DNA from: Vibrio sp. MEBiC08052 | GTDB taxonomy: Bacteria > Pseudomonadota > Gammaproteobacteria > Enterobacterales > Vibrionaceae | NCBI RefSeq assembly: GCF_001506075.1 | Contig: NZ_KQ947475.1 | Location: 1,235,731 to 1,299,730 of the forward strand | Direction of reading: 5' to 3' | DNA length: 64,000 bases | Part shown: piece by piece, positions 35,601-45,837 of the stretch | Position numbering within the stretch: the first letter of the stretch is position 1 | Layout: each line of letters opens with the position of its first letter | Notes under the pieces: model-generated | Seen by the model: the letters and a program-made list of their open reading frames with translations, nothing else | Told to the model about the DNA's origin: nothing | Databases searched by the model: none | Translations under genes and position numbers: made by a program

Positions 35601-36944
35601 TTAGTTTTTATAGTTTTCTTTATCCAGCTGATATTTTTGCATTTTATCGTAAAGTGTTTTCCGTGGCAGATTCAGACTTTCCATGGTGTCTTTAATACTT
35701 CCTCCGCATTCGATCAATGCCTGTTCGATAACTGACTTCTCAAACTCGGCAACTTGATCGGCCAAACTGAGTACCGGCCCGTTTATCAAATGTGTTTCCT
35801 GACCCAGTTGAATCAGTTTACCGAGCAGAACATAGCGTTCTGCAGCATTTCTCAATTCGCGGACATTGCCCGGCCAGTTATGACTTATTAATGATTGCAT
35901 GTCCTGCTTTGAGATCGAATTGGCAGCTTTTCCATAGCGGGCAGCGGCAACCAGTAAAAAATGATGAAACAGTGCGGGAATATCTTCTTTACGTTCTCGC
36001 AGCGGGGGGATATCCAAGGTCACAATATTCAGTCGGTAATAGAGATCTTCCCTGAACGTTCCTTGTTGAGCTGCCTGTTTCAGATCGACCTTGGTGGCAG
36101 CAATGACCCGAATGTCCAGCGGAATTAATTCATTGGATCCGACCCGTTCAATCAATCGCTCTTGTAACACCCGCAGGAGCCGAATTTGTGCTGACATCGG
36201 CATCGATTCGATTTCATCGAGAAACAGTGTGCCGCCCTGTGCATGTTCTAATTTACCGATACGTTGACTTTCAGCTCCGGTAAATGCGCCTTTCTCATGC
36301 CCGTATAATTCACTTTCGATCAAGTTTTCCGGAACTGCCCCGCAATTGACGGCAACGAAATTCCGTTCTCTCCGGGAACTCAATTCATGCAGAGAACGAG
36401 CAATCAGCTCCTTGCCGGTGCCGGTCTCTCCAAAGAGTAAAATGTCAGCGTTGGTATCCGCAATCTGACTAATCGTTTCTTTCAGTGACTGAATACTGGC
36501 GGTTTCACCAATAATCCGTGGGCCGAGGGTTTGGCTGGCCTTCAGACTTCGCTTCAACTTTTGGTTTTCCAGGGTCAGTCGGCGTTTATCAATGGCTCGG
36601 TGTACTGTCTCCATCAGTCGTTCAGGCGCGAATGGTTTCTCGATAAAATCGTAGGCACCATCATGCATCGCCTGAACGGCCATAGAAATATCACCGTGTC
36701 CTGTAATCAGAATGACCGGTAAGTCCGGGTCTTGATGATGAACCGAATGCAGTAAGCTTTGCCCGCTGAGTCCGGGTAATTGAATATCTGTGACAATAAC
36801 CAGCGGTAGCCCGTCTTGCTTGATAGCCAGCAACGCTTCTTCGGCACTGTCAAAAAATCTGGCTTGAATGTCTGCCAGTTCAAAACTCTGTTCGATTGCA
36901 ATACGAATGTCCGCTTCATCATCGATAAAAAATACATCGCACAT
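35601..36944 (-). CDS. dctD: DctD-type sigma-54 response regulator
   Basis: 447 residues. The receiver domain has phospho-Asp53 in [10 protein letters not shown]. The AAA+ domain has Walker A GETGTGKE, the sigma-54 contact loop GAFTGA and an arginine-finger region. A C-terminal Fis-type HTH ends [21 protein letters not shown]. It activates RpoN promoters, here almost certainly the one at 31412 before dctPQM. It is 9 bp downstream of dctB on the same strand, so the two are co-transcribed. Confidence 0.93.
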   Translation of the reverse strand: MCDVFFIDDEADIRIAIEQSFELADIQARFFDSAEEALLAIKQDGLPLVIVTDIQLPGLSGQSLLHSVHHQDPDLPVILITGHGDISMAVQAMHDGAYDFIEKPFAPERLMETVHRAIDKRRLTLENQKLKRSLKASQTLGPRIIGETASIQSLKETISQIADTNADILLFGETGTGKELIARSLHELSSRRERNFVAVNCGAVPENLIESELYGHEKGAFTGAESQRIGKLEHAQGGTLFLDEIESMPMSAQIRLLRVLQERLIERVGSNELIPLDIRVIAATKVDLKQAAQQGTFREDLYYRLNIVTLDIPPLRERKEDIPALFHHFLLVAAARYGKAANSISKQDMQSLISHNWPGNVRELRNAAERYVLLGKLIQLGQETHLINGPVLSLADQVAEFEKSVIEQALIECGGSIKDTMESLNLPRKTLYDKMQKYQLDKENYKN

Positions 36945-36953
36945 AACATGTCC

Positions 36954-38756
36954 TTATGAGGCAGTTTCAGGGGAGGGAGGCGAGGTCGCCGGTAACTGAA
37001 TACTAAATCGCGCACCGCCAAGCGGTGATGATGAGGCATTCAGTTGTCCCCCCATACTCTGAATAATTTGCTGAGAGATCGACAAACCCAGCCCAAGCCC
37101 GTTTTTTTTGGTGGTATAAAAAGGGTCAAACAACTGAGATAGCGTTTTATCACCTAATCCTTCACCGTTATCGTCAATATGAATCGTGAGCTGAAGGTTG
37201 TCTTCAGTAAAGCTGAGGATGATCTGTTTATCCGCACGATCATCAAGTGCCTGAATCGCATTGGTCAAAAGATTAATCAGTACTTGTTCCAAATGGATCG
37301 GATTAATATTCAACCAAATTGGTTGTTCCGGTGTCTGGATTTCGAAATGGATTAGGTTTGATTTTATTTGGGACTGGATTAACTCTTTGGTAGACAAGAT
37401 GATGGGATAAAGCTGGACGACAGCGCGTTCATCATGATCTGATTTGCGGGCAAAAGAACGTAACTGAGTACTGATTTTTGCCATTCTTTCAGTCAGTCCC
37501 GAGATGCGAGTCAGGTTTTCGTCTGCTCGGTCAATTTTACCGCTGGCAATAAAACGTCGGCCATTATCAGCGAAGCTGCGGATTGCCGCGAGCGGGTTAT
37601 TCAGTTCATGGCTGATACTGGCAGACATCTGTCCAAGTACCGCGAGTTTTGCGGCTTGAATCAACTCATCTTGTGTTTGCCGTAGTCGTTGTTCCGTTTT
37701 ACTCCGTTCTTCGATCTCAAGATGGAGTTTCGCGGTTCTTTCCATCACCAAAAACTCAAGTTTTTGCTTTGCTTCAGACTGAAGTTGTTCGATCTGACGC
37801 TGTTTATTTTTACGATGATGAACGAGCTGCATAATGAGATAAATAATGGCAAATACCATGCACGAAATGACGACAAAACCGAAGCTACTCCAAAAGACCT
37901 GAATCTTCGGTGACAGAACGCGAATATTCAGTGGGATGTTCTTCAACGGTCGGCTGCTGACAATGAAGTCTCCTTTGATCCATCCTTGCTTCGGATTAAT
38001 CCATTCGGTAGTCGTTTGATCCATTTTCCCGAGTAACCCCAGTGATTGTATCGTTTGATCGAGATACTGACGGGAATGAAAGATTTTTGCGCGGATCTCA
38101 GGGTCAATAAAGGTGACACTTTTGAACAACCAGTTCGGCTGACTTGACATAAAAATGATGTTGTACGGATCGGTGGCGACAAAGTAGCTGTTTTGGCTTT
38201 TCCAATTCTCTTCAATCGACGAGAGATCCATTTTAACCACCACGACACCGAGAATTGTCGCAGCATAAGTCACCGGATATGCATAGTAGTATCCGCGTTC
38301 TCCGGAAGTTGAGCCTAGCGCGTAGTATTGACTCTCGTTACCTTGAACGGCGACTTGAAAGTACGGACGCCAATTGAAATTTCTACCAATAAATGAACGG
38401 GTCAGATTCCAGTTACTCGCAGCAATGGTATTGCCGTGAATATCCAGAAGATAGGTATCAGAGGCTTTAATGGCATCATTGACCTGCTCAAGGTAGTGAT
38501 TGGTGATATCGATTTGAGCGGAGTTGTCGGCTATGGTGAGTGCATCCACCAGTTTTTTGTCTTTGGCGAGTAACCGAGGAATATGCGCGAACTTATCTAG
38601 TTTGGTGACCACATGACTGGCAAAACGTTCTAGCTGTGCCTGATGTTCGCTGAGCAAGCTCTGATAGCTATACTGCCATACAAGATGTGCGCCGTATGCT
38701 GTCGTCACTATAAAAATGACAACAAAAATAAGATTGAAACGGAACTTAGATAACAT
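36954..38756 (-). CDS. dctB: DctB-type sensor histidine kinase
   Basis: 600 residues. TM1 lies about 9-27. A periplasmic double-PAS (dCACHE-like) sensor of ~250 residues follows, with the DctB-typical ASNWNLTRSFIGRNFNWRPY. TM2 lies about 285-312, followed by a coiled coil and a HisKA domain with His383 in SASISHELNNPLAAI. The HATPase has the DDNGEGLG and NGLGLGLS boxes. It senses C4-dicarboxylates outside the cell and phosphorylates DctD. The tandem dctB-dctD lies near dctPQM with only the ClpP paralogue between. Confidence 0.93.
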   Translation of the reverse strand: MLSKFRFNLIFVVIFIVTTAYGAHLVWQYSYQSLLSEHQAQLERFASHVVTKLDKFAHIPRLLAKDKKLVDALTIADNSAQIDITNHYLEQVNDAIKASDTYLLDIHGNTIAASNWNLTRSFIGRNFNWRPYFQVAVQGNESQYYALGSTSGERGYYYAYPVTYAATILGVVVVKMDLSSIEENWKSQNSYFVATDPYNIIFMSSQPNWLFKSVTFIDPEIRAKIFHSRQYLDQTIQSLGLLGKMDQTTTEWINPKQGWIKGDFIVSSRPLKNIPLNIRVLSPKIQVFWSSFGFVVISCMVFAIIYLIMQLVHHRKNKQRQIEQLQSEAKQKLEFLVMERTAKLHLEIEERSKTEQRLRQTQDELIQAAKLAVLGQMSASISHELNNPLAAIRSFADNGRRFIASGKIDRADENLTRISGLTERMAKISTQLRSFARKSDHDERAVVQLYPIILSTKELIQSQIKSNLIHFEIQTPEQPIWLNINPIHLEQVLINLLTNAIQALDDRADKQIILSFTEDNLQLTIHIDDNGEGLGDKTLSQLFDPFYTTKKNGLGLGLSISQQIIQSMGGQLNASSSPLGGARFSIQLPATSPPSPETAS

Positions 38757-39256
38757 CGTTGTACTTATCGGTAAGAAGAGCCTGTGCTTTATTTTACGGG
38801 TTTGTTATCAGAACGGTGATAAACGGTTTCGGGGAGAGCGAAAAAGTAAGATCAGGATCTCTTTTTCAATATTTCACTGAAAAAAAGCAGCTTTTGCCTT
38901 GAAAAGCATAATTTTACCCCCATCCTGTCAATCTACGGAGCAATACCGATGAATTTTTTGTCAGGCAGGAGAATAAATTCTGAGCATCAGGTGTTCGTCT
39001 GCTGAGATAGACTCGACAGGTGTAGCTCTGGTCGTTAGAATGTCGCGTCTGAAAAGTATGTCCTGAGTCTGATAGGAGCATATCTGGAGTATCTCCTGTT
39101 GTGGAGTGATGATTACTCCACATCACTGCTCACTATTTTATTTCGTTATAGATGTACTCTGAAAGAGTACGGAACATGGATGCAGCCGAGATCAGCGAAT
39201 GCGATCTAGGCTCATGATGCTCAGAAGAACTGAGCCAGTTTTGAGGTTTATATAGA
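38757..39256. other. 500-bp interval upstream of tig
   Basis: No protein gene found. It holds a strong hairpin at 39100-39122 followed by a T-rich run, and a 6-bp stem GCTCAG-AAGAA-CTGAGC at 39219-39235 in what is probably the tig leader. A small RNA or terminated leader transcript is possible but unproven. Confidence 0.45.
39100..39136 (+). terminator. Terminator-like hairpin in the tig upstream region
   Basis: TGTGGAGT (39100-39107), a 7-nt loop and ACTCCACA (39115-39122) are followed by TATTTTATTT. No annotated gene ends nearby on the plus strand, so it would end an unannotated short transcript. Confidence 0.5.
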
Positions 39257-40561
39257 ATGCAAGTTACTGTTGAAACGCTAGAAGGCCTACAACGCCGTCT
39301 GAATATTACTGTTCCTGCTGCTAACATCGAAGATGCTGTTACAGCAGAACTGCGCAACATCGCAAAAAACCGTCGTTTCGATGGTTTCCGTAAAGGCAAA
39401 GTGCCGATGAAAATGGTTGCTAAGATGTATGGCAAAGCAGTACGTCAGGATATCCTTGGTGAAGTGATGCAGCGTCACTTTATCGAAGCGATTATCCAAG
39501 AAAAAGTGAACCCTGCTGGCGCGCCGACATTTACTCCTGTTGAAAATGAAGAGAATCAAGATTTAGTTTTTAACGCGACGTTTGAAGTTTATCCTGAAGT
39601 TGAGTTGAAAGGCTTGGAAAATATCGAAGTCGAGAAGCCAAACGTTGCGGTAAAAGATGAAGATGTAGCTGAGATGCTTGAAACACTGCGTAAGCAGCAA
39701 GCAACGTGGAAAGAAGTTGATGCGGCTGCTGAAGATGGTAAGCGTGTAACACTTGATTTTGTTGGCACGATTGATGGTGAAGCTTTTGAAGGTGGAAAAG
39801 CGGAAGACTTCGCTCTGGAAATGGGTGCTGGCCGCATGATTCCTGGGTTTGAAGATGGCATCGTTGGCAAAACTGCCGGTATGGAGTTTGAAATCGACGT
39901 CACTTTCCCTGAAGACTACCATGCTGAAAACCTGAAAGGTAAAGCAGCGAAATTTGCAATTAAGATCAGCAAAGTTGAAGAGCGTGAATTACCAGAATTG
40001 AATGATGAATTCGTGGCTAAATTCGGTGTGAACGAAGGTGGTGTTGAAGCGCTTCAGGCTGAAGTTCGTAAGAATATGGAACGCGAGCTCAAGCAAGCAG
40101 TGAAACAGCGTATCAAGCAACAAGCGATTGATGGTCTGGTCAAAGAAAATAATATTGACGTGCCGTCTGCATTGATCGACCAAGAAATCGAAGTGCTTCG
40201 TCAGCAAGCTGCACAACGCTTCGGCGGCAATCCTGAAGCTGCGGCACAACTGCCTCGTGAATTGTTTGAAGAACAAGCAAGACGTCGCGTTGTGGTTGGT
40301 TTGCTTTTGGGTGAAGTCATCAAAGCAGATGAACTGGAAGCTGATGACGAAAAAGTGAAAGCGCTGATCGAAGACATGGCAACTGCTTATGAAGATCCGC
40401 AAGAAGTTGTAACATATTATGAGCAAAACAAAGAGCTCATGAACAACATGCGTAACGTTGCACTTGAAGAGCAAGCTATTGATGCGATCCTTGCTAAAGC
40501 AAAAGTTTCTGAGAAAGATGTAAGCTTCAACGAGCTGATGAATTCTCAGAACGCTGCTTAA
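39257..40561 (+). CDS. tig: Trigger factor
   Basis: 434 residues. The ribosome-binding N-domain has the signature [11 protein letters not shown] in the loop that docks at the exit tunnel. The FKBP-type PPIase domain (about 150-245) reads [20 protein letters not shown]. The C-terminal chaperone arms run from about 250. It is a ribosome-bound folding chaperone acting on nascent chains. GAGG lies 10 nt before the ATG. It heads the tig-clpP-clpX-lon proteostasis block, with an attenuator-like hairpin before clpP. Confidence 0.97.
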   Translation: MQVTVETLEGLQRRLNITVPAANIEDAVTAELRNIAKNRRFDGFRKGKVPMKMVAKMYGKAVRQDILGEVMQRHFIEAIIQEKVNPAGAPTFTPVENEENQDLVFNATFEVYPEVELKGLENIEVEKPNVAVKDEDVAEMLETLRKQQATWKEVDAAAEDGKRVTLDFVGTIDGEAFEGGKAEDFALEMGAGRMIPGFEDGIVGKTAGMEFEIDVTFPEDYHAENLKGKAAKFAIKISKVEERELPELNDEFVAKFGVNEGGVEALQAEVRKNMERELKQAVKQRIKQQAIDGLVKENNIDVPSALIDQEIEVLRQQAAQRFGGNPEAAAQLPRELFEEQARRRVVVGLLLGEVIKADELEADDEKVKALIEDMATAYEDPQEVVTYYEQNKELMNNMRNVALEEQAIDAILAKAKVSEKDVSFNELMNSQNAA

Positions 40562-40613
40562 TTAGGCAATATGTATCATAGAAGGTTGACTAAAGGTTAA
40601 CTATTCTGATAAC

Positions 40614-40655
40614 AATGGTCCGCATGATATCCGTCATTCGGACCATTTATTTTAG
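40614..40655 (+). terminator. Attenuator/terminator between tig and clpP
   Basis: AATGGTCCG (40614-40622) pairs with CGGACCATT (40639-40647), with an inner ATGA/TCAT stem, followed by TATTTTA. The T-tract is broken, so partial read-through from tig into clpP is likely. Confidence 0.7.
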
Positions 40656-40667
40656 GGATATAAGAAT

Positions 40668-41294
40668 ATGAGCTACCAAGAAAAAAATGAAATGTCGTCA
40701 ATCCTGAACGCCTTAGTACCAATGGTGGTAGAGCAAACCTCCCGAGGAGAGCGCTCTTACGATATTTATTCCCGTCTGCTGAAAGAGCGTATTATCTTTT
40801 TGACCGGTCAGGTTGAAGATCAGATGGCAAATCTTATCGTGGCTCAGCTCCTGTTCCTGGAATCAGAAAACCCGGATAAAGACATCTTCTTGTATATCAA
40901 CTCCCCGGGAGGAAGTGTTGATGCCGGATTGTCGATTTATGATACCATGGAGTTTATCAAACCCGATGTGAGTACAGTATGTATGGGTCAGGCATGTTCT
41001 ATGGGCGCGTTTCTATTAGCAGGCGGAACCGACGGAAAACGTTTCATGCTGCCGAATGCACGTGCGATGATCCATCAGCCGTTGGGTGGTTTCGGTGGTC
41101 AGGCATCTGATATTCAGATTCATACGCAGGAAATTTTGAAGATTAAACAAAAGTTGAATGATCTTCTTGCCAAGCATACAGGGCAGCCACTGGATGTGAT
41201 TGAACGTGATACAGATCGGGATAATTTTATGTCTGCGCAGCAGGCTGTCGATTACGGTCTGGTGGATGCAGTATTGACGCATCGAGGCAAATAG
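40668..41294 (+). CDS. clpP: ATP-dependent Clp protease proteolytic subunit
   Basis: 208 residues, standard length. The complete triad is Ser111 (CSMG), His136 (MIHQPLGG) and Asp185 (DTDRD). The N-terminal propeptide resembles E. coli ClpP ([19 protein letters not shown]). It forms the double-heptamer degradation barrel with ClpX/ClpA. It is followed by clpX after 86 bp. It provides the reference for the altered paralogue at 34845. Confidence 0.97.
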   Translation: MSYQEKNEMSSILNALVPMVVEQTSRGERSYDIYSRLLKERIIFLTGQVEDQMANLIVAQLLFLESENPDKDIFLYINSPGGSVDAGLSIYDTMEFIKPDVSTVCMGQACSMGAFLLAGGTDGKRFMLPNARAMIHQPLGGFGGQASDIQIHTQEILKIKQKLNDLLAKHTGQPLDVIERDTDRDNFMSAQQAVDYGLVDAVLTHRGK

Positions 41295-41380
41295 GCTGAT
41301 AGTGCTTTTCATTTGAATAGCGCAATTTGATACAAATTGATATAAACTCAGCATATGGATAAAGGCTAAGAGGTTAGCGA

Positions 41381-42655
41381 ATGACAGATAAAAGCAAAGA
41401 GAGTAGTAAACTGTTGTACTGCTCTTTCTGTGGCAAAAGCCAACACGAAGTTCGCAAACTGATCGCAGGTCCTTCTGTTTACATTTGTGATGAATGTGTC
41501 GATCTATGTAACGACATTATACGAGAAGAAATTAAGGATGCACTTCCGAAGAAAGAGTCAACGGCATTACCGACGCCGCATGAGATTCGGAATCATCTTA
41601 ATGACTATGTGATTGGTCAAGAGCACGCGAAGAAGGTGCTTGCGGTCGCTGTTTATAATCACTACAAGCGTCTGCGTAATGGTGATAAGACAAGTGAAGG
41701 TGTTGAACTAGGTAAGAGTAATATTCTGCTGATCGGGCCAACGGGTAGCGGTAAAACTTTATTGGCTGAAACACTGGCTCGCTTTTTGGATGTGCCATTT
41801 ACAATGGCGGATGCGACAACACTGACTGAAGCAGGTTACGTCGGGGAAGATGTTGAAAACATTATCCAGAAGCTACTGCAAAAATGTGATTACGATGTAG
41901 CTAAGGCAGAGCGCGGGATTGTATACATCGATGAAATCGATAAGATCTCACGTAAATCCGAGAACCCATCGATCACACGGGATGTGTCCGGCGAAGGTGT
42001 GCAGCAAGCCCTGTTGAAACTCATTGAAGGGACGGTTGCTTCTGTTCCACCTCAGGGAGGCAGAAAACACCCGCAACAAGAATTCTTGCAAGTTGATACG
42101 TCGAAAATCTTGTTTATCTGTGGTGGTGCGTTTGCCGGGCTGGATAAAGTCATTGAGCAGCGTGTTGCGACAGGTACTGGCATCGGTTTTGGTGCTGAAG
42201 TTCGTTCCAAAGATGAAATCAAGACGGTCGGCGAATTGTTTACGCAGGTCGAGCCGGAAGACTTGGTGAAATACGGATTAATCCCTGAATTTATTGGTCG
42301 TCTCCCCGTGACCGCAACACTGACGGAGCTGGATGAAGCCGCATTGATACAGATTCTTTGTGAACCGAAGAATGCGTTGACCAAGCAGTACGGTGCACTT
42401 TTCGAACTTGAAGATGTTGATTTAGAGTTCAGAGAAGATGCATTACGTGCCATTGCTAAAAAAGCCATGACTCGTAAAACAGGTGCTCGCGGATTGCGTT
42501 CGATTCTTGAAAGTGTGCTGTTAGAAACGATGTATGAGTTACCATCGGTCAATGATGTCAGTAAAGTTGTCATTGATGAATCAGTAATTAATGGCGAATC
42601 TGCGCCATTACTGATCTATTCTAACAATGAAAATCAGGCCGCCGGTGCCGAATAA
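41381..42655 (+). CDS. clpX: Clp protease ATP-binding subunit ClpX
   Basis: 424 residues. The N-terminal C4 zinc finger (YCSFCGK ... [10 protein letters not shown]) binds adaptors. The AAA+ domain has Walker A GPTGSGKT, Walker [11 protein letters not shown], and sensor regions including RGLRSILE. It is a hexameric unfoldase that feeds ClpP. Clear terminator downstream. Confidence 0.97.
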   Translation: MTDKSKESSKLLYCSFCGKSQHEVRKLIAGPSVYICDECVDLCNDIIREEIKDALPKKESTALPTPHEIRNHLNDYVIGQEHAKKVLAVAVYNHYKRLRNGDKTSEGVELGKSNILLIGPTGSGKTLLAETLARFLDVPFTMADATTLTEAGYVGEDVENIIQKLLQKCDYDVAKAERGIVYIDEIDKISRKSENPSITRDVSGEGVQQALLKLIEGTVASVPPQGGRKHPQQEFLQVDTSKILFICGGAFAGLDKVIEQRVATGTGIGFGAEVRSKDEIKTVGELFTQVEPEDLVKYGLIPEFIGRLPVTATLTELDEAALIQILCEPKNALTKQYGALFELEDVDLEFREDALRAIAKKAMTRKTGARGLRSILESVLLETMYELPSVNDVSKVVIDESVINGESAPLLIYSNNENQAAGAE

Positions 42656-42672
42656 TTCAGCAAAGTCTCACG

Positions 42673-42700
42673 AAGGAGGTATGATTACCTCCTTTTTTTT
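42673..42700 (+). terminator. Terminator of clpPX
   Basis: AAGGAGGTA / TACCTCCTT stem with a TGAT loop and a run of eight T residues. Confidence 0.92.
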
Positions 42701-42708
42701 ATTCTACG

Positions 42709-42734
42709 ATTGAATCCCATTGTTTAGACCCCAT
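42709..42734 (+). promoter_or_regulatory. Sigma-32 (heat-shock) promoter of lon
   Basis: ATTGAA (42709-42714) and CCCCAT (42729-42734) with a 14-bp spacer match the RpoH consensus CTTGAA / CCCCAT. They lie 37 bp before the lon ATG. Lon is a known heat-shock gene. Confidence 0.75.
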
Positions 42735-42771
42735 ATACTGCCATATAGACAGAAGCGGAAGAGAGAAGAAT

Positions 42772-45123
42772 ATGAACTTGGAACGTTCCGAGCGTATAGA
42801 GATCCCCGTATTGCCACTGCGAGACGTTGTGGTTTATCCACATATGGTTATTCCTTTATTTGTTGGTCGTGAAAAATCAATCCAATGTCTTGAAGCTGCA
42901 ATGGACAATGACAAGCAGGTTCTTTTAGTCGCTCAAAAGAAAGCAGAAACAGATGAGCCTACCATTGATGACTTGTTTGATGTCGGCACGGTTGCGACGA
43001 TTTTACAACTCCTGAAGTTGCCAGATGGTACGGTTAAAGTGCTTGTGGAAGGTCAACAGCGCGCACAGGTTGAATCTTTTGTTGAAGGTGATTTTTTCTC
43101 TGCGCAAGCTCGCTACTTAATCACCCCCGAACTGGATGAAAAAGAGCAAGAAGTGATTGTTCGCAGCGCGATTAATCAGTTTGAAGGGTTTATTAAGCTC
43201 AATAAAAAAATTCCACCAGAAGTTTTAACCGCTTTAAATGGTATCGATGAAGCTGCCCGTCTGGCTGATACCATTGCTGCCCATATGCCTTTGAAGCTAG
43301 TGGATAAACAGCAAGTTCTTGAAATTATTGATGTGGTTGAACGTCTGGAATTTTTGATGGGCCAGATGGAATCTGAAATTGACCTGCTACAGGTTGAGAA
43401 GCGTATTCGCAACCGGGTGAAGAAACAGATGGAGAAATCCCAGCGTGAGTATTATCTGAATGAGCAGATGAAAGCTATTCAGAAAGAGCTGGGTGAAATG
43501 GATGATGCACCTGATGAATTTGAGACATTGAAGAAAAAAATTGAAGATTCGAAGATGCCTCAAGAAGCGCGTGAAAAGACCGAACAGGAGCTCCAGAAAC
43601 TGAAGATGATGTCTCCGATGTCTGCTGAAGCAACAGTGGTTCGGAGCTATATCGATTGGATGGTCAATGTTCCTTGGTCGAAGCGTTCGAAAGTGAAAAA
43701 AGATCTGGCGAAAGCTGAAGTGATTTTAAATGAAGATCACTATGGGCTGGAGCGAGTAAAAGAGCGTATTTTAGAGTATCTTGCGGTTCAAAATCGCATT
43801 CAGAAACTGAAAGGTCCGATTCTTTGTTTAGTTGGTCCTCCGGGTGTTGGTAAGACATCTCTGGGGCGTTCTATTGCAGCTGCAACTGGACGAAAATATA
43901 CCCGTATGGCATTGGGTGGGGTTCGCGATGAAGCTGAAATTCGTGGTCATCGACGTACCTATATCGGTTCGATGCCCGGTAAGCTGATACAAAAAATGTC
44001 TAAAGTTGGTGTGAAAAACCCACTGTTCCTCTTGGATGAGATTGATAAAATGTCATCGGATATGAGAGGGGACCCGTCATCAGCATTGCTTGAGGTGCTT
44101 GATCCTGAGCAAAATAACGCATTTAACGATCACTATCTGGAAGTCGATTATGATCTATCTGACGTGATGTTCGTGGCAACCTCAAATTCAATGAATATTC
44201 CCGGACCACTTCTCGACCGAATGGAAGTGATTCGTCTCTCGGGGTATACCGAAGATGAAAAATTGAATATTGCCAAACGTCATCTGGTTTCTAAACAGGT
44301 TGAACGAAATGGTCTGAAACCGTCAGAAATTGAGATTGATGATTCTGCGATCACTGGCATTATTCGGTACTACACCAGAGAAGCTGGTGTCCGTAATTTA
44401 GAACGGGAAATCTCAAAAATTTGCCGTAAAGCTGTGAAGAAAATTTTGCTGAATAAAGATATCAAGCTTGTGACTGTCGCACAGGACAACTTGAAAGAAT
44501 TCTTAGGCGTGCAGCGTTTTGATTTTGGTAAAGCTGAAGAAAATAACCGCATTGGTCAGGTGACTGGTCTTGCCTGGACGGAAGTCGGTGGTGATCTGTT
44601 GACGATTGAAGCACAGTCTATGGTCGGTAAAGGGAAACTAACTCAAACCGGTTCGTTGGGCGATGTGATGCAGGAGTCGATTCAAGCCGCTATGACTGTG
44701 GTGCGATCACGTGCAGAAAAATTGGGCATCAATAGCGATTTCCACGAAAAACGCGATATCCATGTGCACGTTCCTGAAGGTGCAACACCAAAAGATGGCC
44801 CAAGTGCCGGTACAGCAATGTGTACGGCTCTTGTGTCTTGTCTCACCGGTAACCCAGTGAAAGCCGATGTCGCGATGACTGGTGAAATTACATTACGCGG
44901 TGAAGTCTTACCGATTGGTGGTCTGAAAGAAAAATTACTTGCCGCACACCGAGGTGGGATAAAAACCGTCTTGATCCCGAAAGATAATGAGCGCGATCTG
45001 GAAGAAATCCCAGAAAATGTGATTGCTGATCTGAAAGTCATCCCTGTGCAATGGATTGATGAGGTTCTGACTGTGGCGCTGGAACGTGCTCCATTAGGGG
45101 TTGAGTTTGAGTCCCAAAAATAG
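42772..45123 (+). CDS. lon: ATP-dependent protease Lon
   Basis: 783 residues. The LAN N-terminal domain ([15 protein letters not shown]) is followed by a coiled coil. The AAA+ module has GPPGVGKTS, and the C-terminal serine-lysine protease domain has Ser678 in [10 protein letters not shown] and the partner Lys in the [10 protein letters not shown] segment. It degrades misfolded and regulatory proteins in the cytoplasm. RpoH-type promoter upstream, own terminator downstream. Confidence 0.97.
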   Translation: MNLERSERIEIPVLPLRDVVVYPHMVIPLFVGREKSIQCLEAAMDNDKQVLLVAQKKAETDEPTIDDLFDVGTVATILQLLKLPDGTVKVLVEGQQRAQVESFVEGDFFSAQARYLITPELDEKEQEVIVRSAINQFEGFIKLNKKIPPEVLTALNGIDEAARLADTIAAHMPLKLVDKQQVLEIIDVVERLEFLMGQMESEIDLLQVEKRIRNRVKKQMEKSQREYYLNEQMKAIQKELGEMDDAPDEFETLKKKIEDSKMPQEAREKTEQELQKLKMMSPMSAEATVVRSYIDWMVNVPWSKRSKVKKDLAKAEVILNEDHYGLERVKERILEYLAVQNRIQKLKGPILCLVGPPGVGKTSLGRSIAAATGRKYTRMALGGVRDEAEIRGHRRTYIGSMPGKLIQKMSKVGVKNPLFLLDEIDKMSSDMRGDPSSALLEVLDPEQNNAFNDHYLEVDYDLSDVMFVATSNSMNIPGPLLDRMEVIRLSGYTEDEKLNIAKRHLVSKQVERNGLKPSEIEIDDSAITGIIRYYTREAGVRNLEREISKICRKAVKKILLNKDIKLVTVAQDNLKEFLGVQRFDFGKAEENNRIGQVTGLAWTEVGGDLLTIEAQSMVGKGKLTQTGSLGDVMQESIQAAMTVVRSRAEKLGINSDFHEKRDIHVHVPEGATPKDGPSAGTAMCTALVSCLTGNPVKADVAMTGEITLRGEVLPIGGLKEKLLAAHRGGIKTVLIPKDNERDLEEIPENVIADLKVIPVQWIDEVLTVALERAPLGVEFESQK

Positions 45124-45152
45124 TGATATACAGCAAAAATAACTAAAAGTTT

Positions 45153-45191
45153 ACGCTGATTCGCATAAAAAGGCTTGTCAGCGTTTTTTTT
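45153..45191 (+). terminator. Terminator of lon
   Basis: ACGCTGA (45153-45159) pairs with TCAGCGT (45178-45184), followed by a run of T. A second 8-bp hairpin GCCATAGT-TACTG-ACTATGGC follows at 45196-45216. Confidence 0.75.
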
Positions 45192-45315
45192 GGAGGCCAT
45201 AGTTACTGACTATGGCTTAAGCCCTGATACAACAAGGCTTTAAGCCATTTTTCGGACTTAATGGAACAAAAAATCACCTTTAAATATAACGACAGGTGAA
45301 GAAAGGGGAATCACA

Positions 45316-45588
45316 GTGAATAAAACACAATTAATAGATAAAATTGCGTCAGATGCTGAAATCTCTAAAGCGTCTGCGGGCCGTGCTCTTGATGCATTTA
45401 TTGATGCAGTGAGCGGTACACTCGAGTCTGGTGAACAAGTTGCTCTGGTTGGGTTTGGAACATTCAGTGTTCGTACTCGTGCAGCCCGTACTGGCCGTAA
45501 TCCGAAAACAGGGGATGAAATCCAAATCCCTGAAGCGAAAGTACCTGCTTTCAAAGCCGGTAAAGCACTGAAAGACGCGTGTAACTAA
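45316..45588 (+). CDS. hupB: DNA-binding protein HU-beta
   Basis: 90 residues. GTG start with AAAGGGGA upstream. Starts [20 protein letters not shown], then [22 protein letters not shown], the DNA-intercalating arm region, and [18 protein letters not shown] at the end. It bends and compacts DNA as a homo- or heterodimer. The classic lon-hupB-ppiD order is kept. Confidence 0.97.
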   Translation: MNKTQLIDKIASDAEISKASAGRALDAFIDAVSGTLESGEQVALVGFGTFSVRTRAARTGRNPKTGDEIQIPEAKVPAFKAGKALKDACN

Positions 45589-45645
45589 TTTGGTCGCACA
45601 GAATTTTGCTAATTGAGGCAAAACTAAGTCAAACGTTTTGAAAAT

Positions 45646-45678
45646 ATGCGCATCATAGTGATGCGCATTTCTTTTTTC
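45646..45678 (+). terminator. Terminator of hupB
   Basis: ATGCGCATCA / TGATGCGCAT stem with a TAG loop, followed by TTCTTTTTT. Confidence 0.9.
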
Positions 45679-45837
45679 TGATATTATCGCGTCATTCGCT
45701 TTGAATATAGTTGTTCTGAAAACTATCAATTGTGAAAGCCTTTTGATGATGAAAATCATTGAATTCTGAAAAGATAGTTTTGAGAAGCAGAGTATTTTAC
45801 TGAGTAAGTGGCCATTAAGCCGGAGAATGATTAAATT

